Assembly: GCA_003173995.1 (NCBI GenBank)
Contig: PRDT01000048.1
Span: 1-12,785 of the forward strand
Direction of reading: 5' to 3'
DNA length: 12,785 nucleotides
DNA from: Candidatus Levyibacteriota bacterium
Lineage (GTDB): Bacteria > Patescibacteriota > Microgenomatia > Levybacterales > UBA12049
This document shows, piece by piece, positions 6,849 to 12,785 of the stretch (positions are counted from its first letter, which is position 1; every line of letters starts with the position of its first letter). The notes beneath the pieces are model-generated. The model saw only the letters and a list, made by a program, of their open reading frames with translations. It ran no database searches and had not been told where the DNA came from. The position numbers and the translations under genes are program-made.

Positions 6849-8972
6849 ATGGCTGAAGAAACAAATTTACAAAAAGTCAGACAAGAAAAAGTAAAAAGAC
6901 TGCGAGATGCTGGAATAAATCCTTACGCCTATTCCTTTGACAAAACCCATACTGTTGGTCAAGTAATGCAAAGCGAAGGAAAAGTTGTTAAAACAGCAGG
7001 AAAAATTTTGTCCTTTCGCGAACATGGCAATATAGCTTTTGCTGACTTAGGAGACGAGACAGGTACAATTCAAATTTTCTTTCAAAAAGAAAAATTGGGT
7101 GATGCATTTGAACAAGTGAAATATTTAGACGCAGGAGATTTTATTGGTGTTGAAGGTGAAGTTGGACGAACAACAGCTGGAGAGTTATCTATTTTGCCTA
7201 CATCACTTACTCTTCTCACGAAAGCAATTCTTCCCCTTCCCAACCAATGGTATGGATTGAAAGATGTAGAGACACGATTTAGGCAGCGTTATCTTGATTT
7301 GCTTATTAATCCAGAAATAAGAGAAAGATTTAATATCCGAACAAAAGTTGTCAGTGGAGTAAGAGAGTACTTAGATAATTTAGGCTTTTGGGAAGTAGAA
7401 ACCCCAGTATTACAGCCAATGTATGGAGGAGCAAATGCAAAGCCTTTTACCACTCATTTTAATGCTCTTGATCAAAAGATGTATCTTCGTATAGCTGTTG
7501 AGTTGTATATTAAAAGACTCATTGCAGGTGGCTATGAAAAAGTCTATGAAATTGCAAAAGATTTTCGTAATGAAGGACTTGATCAGACTCATTCACCAGA
7601 ATTTACCATGCTTGAATGGTATGAAGCGTATGTTGATTACAACACCATGATGGATAGAGCCGAAGGACTTTTGAAATTTTTAGCAAATAAATTATTTGGG
7701 ACAACTGTTCTCCAAGTAGATGATAAAAAAATTGATATTGGGAATAAATGGCCTCGTATTCCAATGTCAGATATCCTCAAAGAGAAATTAGAATTAGATG
7801 TAGAAAAAGAATCACGAGAAAGTTTAATCGCTTACATGAAAGAAAAATGTCCAGATGCAAAAATCATTGGAACAGAGACAAAAGGTCAGCTTATTTTTCT
7901 CATTTTTGATCATCTTATTCCAAAAATGCTCAAAGAGCCAACATGGATTGTTGACTACCCAGCAGATATTAGTCCATTTGCAAGGCCTCACAGAGAAAAA
8001 GAAGGATGGGTTGAAAGGTATGAAGGATATATTGGAGGAAAAGAAGTTTTTGACGGATGGACAGAGATTACTGATCCTACAGTCCAACGACAAGCGTGGA
8101 TACAGGATAGTAATGCAGCGCGTACTGATAAAGAAGAAGCGCAACAAGTGGATGAAGATTATCTCACAGCTATGGAATATGGTATGCCACCATATGGAGG
8201 TATTGGTATTGGAATAGATAGACTTGTCATGTTATATACCAATACATGGGCAATTAAAGAATTAATTCTTTTCCCAACATTGAAAAAGGAAAAAGTTGAG
8301 AAGGAGGCAAATGAAAAAGAGCAAAAAGAAATATCAAGTTCTGTCCCAACAGAAAAAAGAGAAGTAACCCAAGCGAATGTAAAAGATATTACCATGACAC
8401 GGGACGAGGCATTTAATTTATTAAAGAAATATATGGAGTCACCCAATCTTATCAAGCATTCTTTAGCAGCAGAGGCAGCCATGAAAGGAATTTATCGATA
8501 TCTCTATAAAGACAATGCAAATGAGCATGATGAAGCTATTTGGGGTATCACTGGTCTTCTTCATGACATTGATTATGAAGTTGCACAAAAAGAAAATTTA
8601 TTGGAGGCACATGGAAAGTTACTTTTTGAAAGAGATCCAGAAATTCTCAAAGGACCAATACAACATGCTATACGGGCGCACAATTACACAAAGACAGGGA
8701 CAGACCCTGAGACAGATATGGATTGGGCGATAAGTTGTGTAGATCAGCTGACAGGACTTGTTGTTTCCTCAACTCTTATATCACCTGATAGAAAGTTGGC
8801 ATCTGTTGATACTCCATTTGTTATGAAACGATTTAATTCTCCATCTTTCTCAAAAGGTGTGGATAGGGAGAATATCAAATTATGTGAATCAACTTTAGCA
8901 ATTCCTCTTGAAGAATTTGTTGGAATTACTATTGCTTCAATGCAGCGGATTGCTTCTGAATTAGGTCTCTAA
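6849..8972 (+). CDS. lysS: lysyl-tRNA synthetase (class II) fused to a C-terminal HD-domain phosphohydrolase
   Basis: Residues 1-481 form a complete class II lysyl-tRNA synthetase, which charges tRNA-Lys. An N-terminal OB-fold (about 38-120, VKTAGKILSFREHGNIAFADL) binds the anticodon; motif 2 FRNEGLDQTHSPEFTM has Arg240, and motif 3 GIGIGIDRLVML has Arg458; the core ends at LFPTLKKE. Ordinary LysRS stops near 490-500 residues. Here a charged linker (482-520, KEANEKEQKE) leads in frame to a roughly 185-residue HD domain with His537 (KHSLAAEA), His572-Asp573 (GLLHDIDYE), His606, His611 (AIRAHN) and Asp632, the full metal-binding set. HD domains of this type hydrolyse phosphomonoesters or nucleotides; the substrate is unknown, and there is no visible (p)ppGpp synthetase part. 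ATG 6849 lacks a Shine-Dalgarno. The gene lies in the transcription unit behind the Lys attenuator and is followed 4 nt later by rdgB. The synthetase is certain, the role of the fusion is not. Confidence 0.95.
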   Translation: MAEETNLQKVRQEKVKRLRDAGINPYAYSFDKTHTVGQVMQSEGKVVKTAGKILSFREHGNIAFADLGDETGTIQIFFQKEKLGDAFEQVKYLDAGDFIGVEGEVGRTTAGELSILPTSLTLLTKAILPLPNQWYGLKDVETRFRQRYLDLLINPEIRERFNIRTKVVSGVREYLDNLGFWEVETPVLQPMYGGANAKPFTTHFNALDQKMYLRIAVELYIKRLIAGGYEKVYEIAKDFRNEGLDQTHSPEFTMLEWYEAYVDYNTMMDRAEGLLKFLANKLFGTTVLQVDDKKIDIGNKWPRIPMSDILKEKLELDVEKESRESLIAYMKEKCPDAKIIGTETKGQLIFLIFDHLIPKMLKEPTWIVDYPADISPFARPHREKEGWVERYEGYIGGKEVFDGWTEITDPTVQRQAWIQDSNAARTDKEEAQQVDEDYLTAMEYGMPPYGGIGIGIDRLVMLYTNTWAIKELILFPTLKKEKVEKEANEKEQKEISSSVPTEKREVTQANVKDITMTRDEAFNLLKKYMESPNLIKHSLAAEAAMKGIYRYLYKDNANEHDEAIWGITGLLHDIDYEVAQKENLLEAHGKLLFERDPEILKGPIQHAIRAHNYTKTGTDPETDMDWAISCVDQLTGLVVSSTLISPDRKLASVDTPFVMKRFNSPSFSKGVDRENIKLCESTLAIPLEEFVGITIASMQRIASELGL

Positions 8973-8976
8973 TTGT

Positions 8977-9597
8977 ATGCAAAAAATTCTTATTGCTACT
9001 ACTAACAGTGGCAAATTGGCAGAAATCAGTGAATATTTATCAAGTCTTCCGGTAGAATTTGTTTCACTCAAAGATGTTGGTATTACACAAGAGGTTATCG
9101 AAGATGGGATAACATATGAGCAGAATTCTCAAAAAAAGGCATTGGTGTATTCGAGGCTTTCAGGACTCCCAGCTATTTCTGATGATGGTGGGCTGGAAAT
9201 AGCAGCACTCAATGGAGAGCCGGGAGTAAATAGTAAATACTGGGCAGGGCCAGAAGGAAAAGATGAAGATATCATCGCAAAAATGATGGAAGTATCAAAA
9301 AAATTACCAGATGATAATCGTGATGCACGATTTGTTGCATGTCTTTCATTTGCTTTACCAACAGGAGAAGTATGGAGTGTACATGATAGTACAGATCTTC
9401 TTATTGCAAAAGAGCCATTGCTAGAATTATTAAAAGGATTTCCATATAGATCATTTCTTATTCTTCCCCAACTCAATAAGTATTATCATGAGTCTGAATT
9501 GAGCGAAGAGGAAAAGAAAGAATATAATCACCGATATAAAGCCTTAATGAAATTAAAAAAAGTTATAATAAAAGAATTATCTTTGTTGACAAAGTAA
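8977..9597 (+). CDS. rdgB: RdgB/HAM1-like non-canonical purine NTP pyrophosphatase
   Basis: This 206-residue ITPase-family enzyme should hydrolyse XTP, ITP and dITP to monophosphates and PPi, keeping deaminated purines out of nucleic acids. The N-terminal ATTNSGKLAEI (Thr9, Asn10, Lys13, Glu16) and SDDGGLEI (Asp69, Asp70) carry the phosphate and metal-binding residues, and the C-terminal SEEEKKEYNHRYKAL corresponds to the E-K-x-x-x-S-H-R block. Two deviations are seen: the highly conserved GFGYDPIF substrate motif reads GFPYRSFL (154-161), so the usual Asp is Arg158, and the Ser before His-Arg is Asn. Specificity may therefore be altered. It starts 4 nt after the lysS stop and is probably the last gene of that transcription unit. 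The promoter of the serS operon overlaps its final codons. No terminator is visible between it and that promoter. Confidence 0.85.
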   Translation: MQKILIATTNSGKLAEISEYLSSLPVEFVSLKDVGITQEVIEDGITYEQNSQKKALVYSRLSGLPAISDDGGLEIAALNGEPGVNSKYWAGPEGKDEDIIAKMMEVSKKLPDDNRDARFVACLSFALPTGEVWSVHDSTDLLIAKEPLLELLKGFPYRSFLILPQLNKYYHESELSEEEKKEYNHRYKALMKLKKVIIKELSLLTK

Positions 9598-9614
9598 CAA
9601 GACAAAGTTATAAT
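9586..9614 (+). promoter_or_regulatory. consensus promoter of the serS operon (leaderless leader peptide)
   Basis: There is a perfect TTGACA (9586-9591), a 17-nt spacer and a perfect TATAAT (9609-9614). Six bases separate the -10 from the leader ATG at 9621, so transcription should start at or next to that A. It overlaps the last codons of rdgB. A full-consensus promoter followed by an attenuator is the arrangement expected of a unit controlled after initiation. Confidence 0.85.
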
Positions 9615-9620
9615 TTTTAT

Positions 9621-9704
9621 ATGAATGACAGAGTAGACGTATACAATAATTTTTCACCATCCTCCAGCTCTAATAAGAAAAGAGCGGGAGTTCGTGTGGT
9701 TTAA
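9621..9704 (+). CDS. serine-rich leader peptide of the serS operon attenuator
   Basis: This is a 27-codon reading frame ending in TAA at 9702-9704. It begins MNDRVDVYNNF, then residues 12-17 are S-P-S-S-S-S (codons TCA CCA TCC TCC AGC TCT, 9654-9671), then NKKRAGVRVV. Five Ser in six residues, with four different Ser codons, is striking, and the operon beyond the terminator ends in seryl-tRNA synthetase. The ATG falls at the predicted transcript start of the TTGACA/TATAAT promoter, so it is probably translated as a leaderless message. The Ser codons form strand 1 of a hairpin with strand 2 of the attenuator, and the stop lies in the loop of the antiterminator. I infer that the peptide is a sensor of charged tRNA-Ser and that its product has no function of its own. 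Confidence 0.82.
   Translation: MNDRVDVYNNFSPSSSSNKKRAGVRVV
9662..9690 (+). promoter_or_regulatory. 1:2 protector hairpin (Ser attenuator)
   Basis: CTCC-A-GCTCT (9662-9671) pairs with AGAGC-G-GGAG (9681-9690): nine Watson-Crick pairs with one A-G mismatch around a 9-nt loop. Strand 1 is made of the Ser codons themselves, so a ribosome stalled there would melt this hairpin and free strand 2, as in the trp and his attenuators. Confidence 0.65.
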
Positions 9705-9734
9705 AAGAAACTAAATAGACACAACACCCCGCTC
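9682..9734 (+). promoter_or_regulatory. antiterminator hairpin (Ser attenuator, 2:3)
   Basis: GAGCGGG (9682-9688) pairs perfectly with CCCGCTC (9728-9734). After a small internal loop the stem continues GTT (9690-9692) / AAC (9723-9725), a bulged C9693, GTGT (9694-9697) / ACAC (9719-9722), then GTTT (9699-9702) / AAAC (9708-9711). It shares 9728-9730 with the terminator and 9682-9690 with the 1:2 hairpin, so the three structures compete. A ribosome reaching the TAA at 9702 would unfold the 5' arm. Confidence 0.72.
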
Positions 9735-9748
9735 GGAGGGGTTTTTTT
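9726..9748 (+). terminator. intrinsic terminator (Ser attenuator, 3:4)
   Basis: The stem ACCCC (9726-9730) / GGGGT (9738-9742) closes a 7-nt loop and is followed by seven T (9742-9748). It ends 11 bp before the next ATG, inside the promoter-proximal leader. The 22-nt module ACCCCGCT-N4-GGGG-T6 is the same as in the Lys attenuator except for the four middle bases. Confidence 0.78.
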
Positions 9749-9759
9749 GTGGTTAAAAT

Positions 9760-11673
9760 ATGAATACAAAAATTATTGCAGAAAAATTTATTACAAGAAT
9801 TCCAAGGAATGTCGCACTTTTAGAAAGCGATTTTATTCGAATGGATAGATCAATTATTTGGAAATTAAATGAGATATTTTGGAAACATTATGACTTATGG
9901 GAAAAAATGTATGGTGAAAATTATGAGACTTCTCTTCCTGAGGGTATTTCAGAATCTCACAAACCAGAATTTATTAAAGCTTCAGCAGAAAGATTTATTC
10001 ATGTGTATCAAAATCATAAGCAAAATAAAATATATGTTTTTGAACAAGGACCAGGGAGTGGAATTTTTGCAAAAGGTTTTATTGATTATATAGAGAAACA
10101 TAAGCAAGATCTATATAAAAAACTGACATATCTTCTTGTCGATACATCCCAAGAAATTCTAACTTCCTGTAATATTCTTTTAACTAAACATAAGGATCAT
10201 ATAAAATTTTTTACTTTGGAAGATTTTGAAAAAGAATCTTTCAAATTTACTAAAAAAATATTATTTGCTCGGCATAGTAATATATGGGACCAATTTCCTT
10301 GTAGAGCAATAAAACTTCGTAACACAGGGCTTGCTGAAGTGTACGTAAAAGCTGTTTGTGGAAAAGGATTTGATACATTACTAAATGAAATATCTGAAAA
10401 GGGTTTAGAAAAAGCATTAGTAATGTATCCACAACTATGGAAGGAATTTTTTCGAAGTATCAAACTCCAAACCAGAACTATTGCATGTGATACAACAGAG
10501 ATACAAGCTAATATATATTTGCAAAAGTTTAAAGATATAGTTGGTCTTCATGCTGGGAAGAATACATTATACTCCGATGCAGTTGTAGAAAATCTTAATT
10601 TTCTCAATACTCTTATTGATTGGAATAAAGGAGGATATATAGAGATAGTAGATGTCATGACCCCTGGCCCACAATTTCAGATGTACCCTTTAAAATATGA
10701 TGGTGCGATAGGATATAGAATAGATCAAGGTATAATTAAGACATGGGCAAAAGAAGCAAATAAGAGAATAACATTCATGAAATTAAAAAAATCAAATACA
10801 CTTGTTACAATAGAAAAAAATCCTGACAATGTTAATTTTATGCAAAATGCAAGTTTTGAAATATTTCCTGAAAAAACAATAGCAGAAAAAATGAAAGTAT
10901 TTCCGAAAAACACCCATGTGGCAGTAACCTGTACATCAGGCTTGGGGATAGAGCATACTATTGAAAAAACTTTACAACTGAGAAAAGAAGGGTATTATGC
11001 ATATCCTCATATTATTGCTCGATTTATTAAAGATAGAAATCATTTGCTCACAATTAAAAATATCCTCACAAAAAATAATATGAATGAAATTTTTATTGCA
11101 GCAGGTGATGTGCCTCATCCACATGGGAATATTTCGTCTGCTGTTGAACTACTCAAAGAATTTAAGAAAATTGGAATTCCTTTTGATAAGTTATATGTAA
11201 CGGGTTATCCTGAGGGTCATCCTCATATAACATCAGCAAAACTCGTAGAAGCATTACAACAAAAACAAGCTTTTGCAATAGACAACAATATTGACACAAA
11301 AATCATTACCCAATTGTGCTTTGATGCTAATACAATTGTAGAGTGGGCTTTTGCGATGAAAAATCAAGGCATAACACTCCCTATCAAAGTAGGTATTCCT
11401 GGGCCCTACAATATGGTAAAACTTTTACAATTTTCTATGAAGTGTGGAGTTGGAGATTCTGTACGATTTCTCAGAGCAAAAACAAATCTTGGTTATTCAC
11501 TTGGTAAGCAAATTATCGCTCAATATAAACCTGATGAGTTAATGTCTCAAGTTATAGCGCATCCTCACTTTGAAAAAACTAACATAGTGGGTTTTCACTT
11601 TTATACCTTTAATAACCTTGAAGAAATGGTAAAATGGTATAAGAAAGATGCTATACTACAGGAAGAACTATGA
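9760..11673 (+). CDS. methyltransferase-like domain fused to a methylenetetrahydrofolate reductase-like domain
   Basis: This 637-residue protein has two recognisable parts. Residues about 85-200 look like a class I SAM-dependent methyltransferase: VFEQGPGSG (93-101) resembles motif I, with an acidic YLLVDTS strand after it, somewhat like MidA/NDUFAF7 proteins. Residues about 387-625 resemble methylenetetrahydrofolate reductase (MetF fold, FAD-binding barrel): HIIARFIKDRNHL, FIAAGD (Gly449-Asp450), GYPEGHP (482-488), TQLCFDAN and GIPGPYNM. The canonical catalytic Glu at the start of the barrel (E-F-F-P-P in MetF) is absent; the first strand reads VAVTCTSGLG, as in divergent MTHFR-like proteins. 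Residues 200-385 are unassigned. It is the first gene behind the Ser attenuator and overlaps serS as ATGA. Methylene-THF comes from serine, so a link to one-carbon metabolism is plausible. ATG 9760 has no Shine-Dalgarno. It looks more AT-rich than its neighbours. The reaction is unproven. Confidence 0.68.
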   Translation: MNTKIIAEKFITRIPRNVALLESDFIRMDRSIIWKLNEIFWKHYDLWEKMYGENYETSLPEGISESHKPEFIKASAERFIHVYQNHKQNKIYVFEQGPGSGIFAKGFIDYIEKHKQDLYKKLTYLLVDTSQEILTSCNILLTKHKDHIKFFTLEDFEKESFKFTKKILFARHSNIWDQFPCRAIKLRNTGLAEVYVKAVCGKGFDTLLNEISEKGLEKALVMYPQLWKEFFRSIKLQTRTIACDTTEIQANIYLQKFKDIVGLHAGKNTLYSDAVVENLNFLNTLIDWNKGGYIEIVDVMTPGPQFQMYPLKYDGAIGYRIDQGIIKTWAKEANKRITFMKLKKSNTLVTIEKNPDNVNFMQNASFEIFPEKTIAEKMKVFPKNTHVAVTCTSGLGIEHTIEKTLQLRKEGYYAYPHIIARFIKDRNHLLTIKNILTKNNMNEIFIAAGDVPHPHGNISSAVELLKEFKKIGIPFDKLYVTGYPEGHPHITSAKLVEALQQKQAFAIDNNIDTKIITQLCFDANTIVEWAFAMKNQGITLPIKVGIPGPYNMVKLLQFSMKCGVGDSVRFLRAKTNLGYSLGKQIIAQYKPDELMSQVIAHPHFEKTNIVGFHFYTFNNLEEMVKWYKKDAILQEEL

Positions 11674-12785
11674 TAGACATAAAATTACTTAGAGAAAACC
11701 CCGACTATTTTCAAAAAGCTGCTCAAGATAAGCAACTCCCGCTTGATATAAAGCATATTTTAGAAATAGATACCAAACAGCGTGATCTTGCGAGAGAAGT
11801 CCAGACCATTCGTGAAGAAAGAAACATGCTAATCGGTGCAATAAAGGGTAAACCAACTGAAGATCAGGTGCAAAAAGGTCGAGAATTAAAAGAAAGACTT
11901 GAGAAAGAAGAACATGCACTTTCGGCAGTTGATGAAGAATTAAAGGGATGGTTATATAAAATCCCTAATCCTCCAGCAAATGATGTTCCTATTGGGAAAG
12001 ATGAGTCAGGAAATGTTGTTGTTAAAAAAGTTGGCGAACCCAAGCAATTTGCCTTTGCTCCAAAATCACATGAAGAACTTGCACAAGACTTAGATGTTGT
12101 TGATTTCAAAAGAGCAGTAAAAATGGCAGGTACTCGTGCATATATCTTAAAAGGCGATTTGGTTTTACTCGAACAGGCATTACTTCGATTTGCAATGGAT
12201 TTAATGATTGAAGAAGGATTTGTACCAATGACAGTCCCTTGGATGGTTAACAAGGAAGCGTTGTGGGGGACAGGCTATTTCCCCTGGGGAATTGAAGATC
12301 ACTACACAACACAAGACGGACAAGGTCTTATTGGTACTGCTGAGGTAGGACTAACTGCATATTATCAGGATGAAGTTTTGGAAGAAAAAGATTTGCCAAT
12401 AAAAATGGTCGGTATCTCTTCATGTTTTAGGCGAGAAGTCGGAAGTTATGGGAAAGATACAAAAGGATTTATTAGAGTTCATCAATTTAATAAAGTTGAG
12501 CAAGTTGTCTTGACAGTTGCAGATGAAGAAGTTACGAGAGAATGGCATGAAAAGATGCTTGGATTTTCTGAAAAATTATTGCAAGCATTGAGACTTTCGT
12601 ATCAAGTACTTCTTATGTGTACTGGAGATATGGGTGCGGGGCAAAGGAAAAAATATGATATTGAGACATGGTTCCCTTCACAAAATGCCTATCGAGAAAC
12701 ACACTCAGCGAGTTATTTTAATGATTTTCAGGCACGAAGACTCAATATGAGATATCACGCAAAAGATGGGACGACAAAATATGTC
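11670..12785 (+). CDS. serS: seryl-tRNA synthetase, 3' truncated by the window
   Basis: The first 372 residues of class II seryl-tRNA synthetase are present (family length about 420-430), open to the last base. The N-terminal part (about 25-105) is the antiparallel coiled-coil arm that binds the long variable arm of tRNA-Ser. Then come the TAE triad (Thr223-Ala-Glu225, GLIGTAEVGLT) and motif 2 CFRREVGSYGKDTKGF with Arg254, followed by RVHQFNKVEQ, and a late YRETHSASYFNDFQARR block that binds serine and ATP. Motif 3 lies beyond the edge. ATG 11670 overlaps the TGA of the previous gene (ATGA) with AGGAAG at 11660-11665, so translation is coupled. The only strong promoter upstream is that at 9586-9614, so expression should depend on passing the Ser attenuator. 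In the family motif usually written S-C-S-N this protein has S-A-S-Y, a minor deviation. Confidence 0.96.
   Translation, partial: MIDIKLLRENPDYFQKAAQDKQLPLDIKHILEIDTKQRDLAREVQTIREERNMLIGAIKGKPTEDQVQKGRELKERLEKEEHALSAVDEELKGWLYKIPNPPANDVPIGKDESGNVVVKKVGEPKQFAFAPKSHEELAQDLDVVDFKRAVKMAGTRAYILKGDLVLLEQALLRFAMDLMIEEGFVPMTVPWMVNKEALWGTGYFPWGIEDHYTTQDGQGLIGTAEVGLTAYYQDEVLEEKDLPIKMVGISSCFRREVGSYGKDTKGFIRVHQFNKVEQVVLTVADEEVTREWHEKMLGFSEKLLQALRLSYQVLLMCTGDMGAGQRKKYDIETWFPSQNAYRETHSASYFNDFQARRLNMRYHAKDGTTKYV

Noticed and set aside
9621..9748. T-box riboswitch upstream of the serS operon
   Set aside because: The leader is only about 128 nt from the predicted start to the T tract, lacks the long specifier stem and the AGGGUGGNACCGCG antiterminator, and its one TGGT would not match the G discriminator base expected of tRNA-Ser. 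The coding frame with Ser run explains it better.
1..12785. CRISPR array, insertion sequence, tRNA or rRNA genes
   Set aside because: Reading through the intergenic gaps showed no direct-repeat series, no transposase or terminal inverted repeats, and no tRNA or rRNA signatures; almost all bases are in the genes and leaders listed.

Overview
The window is an AT-rich bacterial contig (clearly below 50% GC by eye). It carries tightly packed genes, many of them overlapping, and few have a good Shine-Dalgarno site. TGA is used as a normal stop (for example at 4885-4887, 6825-6827 and 11671-11673), so the recoded-UGA Gracilibacteria/SR1 code is excluded. Gene content and style (an ACT-domain protein with a helical N-terminus, leaderless starts, fused synthetases) suggest a Candidate Phyla Radiation (Patescibacteria) genome. 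That placement is an inference, not a proof.

Layout. (1) 2-772: 3' end of an M20 metallopeptidase (DapE/ArgE type). (2) 808-2574: AMP-forming acetyl-CoA synthetase, followed at 2679-3398 by a GNAT acetyltransferase. (3) 3358-4023, minus strand: ACT-domain regulator whose 3' end overlaps the GNAT gene by 41 bp. (4) Back-to-back divergent promoters at 4030-4101. (5) Plus-strand block: DUF2000-family protein, four-helix EamA/SMR-like membrane protein, a lysine-rich leader peptide with an attenuator (4884-4975), a GNAT-like protein with a Cys cluster, a PepT-like M20 peptidase, a lysyl-tRNA synthetase fused to an HD phosphohydrolase domain, and an RdgB/HAM1 nucleotide pyrophosphatase. (6) A consensus promoter (9586-9614), a serine-rich leader peptide with a complete 1:2 / 2:3 / 3:4 attenuator (9621-9748), a methyltransferase-MTHFR fusion, and seryl-tRNA synthetase, which runs off the right edge.

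The main discovery is a pair of ribosome-mediated (trp-type) transcription attenuators that appear to control aminoacyl-tRNA synthetase operons. The leader before the lysS operon encodes a 15-residue peptide with four Lys codons. The leader before the serS operon encodes a 27-residue peptide in which residues 12-17 are S-P-S-S-S-S. Each leader is followed by mutually exclusive antiterminator and terminator hairpins. Both share almost the same 3' module: AGCGGG, a spacer, then ACCCCGCT-N4-GGGG and a T tract. The logic would be that scarce charged Lys-tRNA or Ser-tRNA stalls the leader ribosome, the antiterminator forms, and the matching synthetase operon is transcribed. The Ser leader starts exactly where a TTGACA-17-TATAAT promoter should start transcription, so it looks leaderless. 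The shared module suggests more members elsewhere in the genome.
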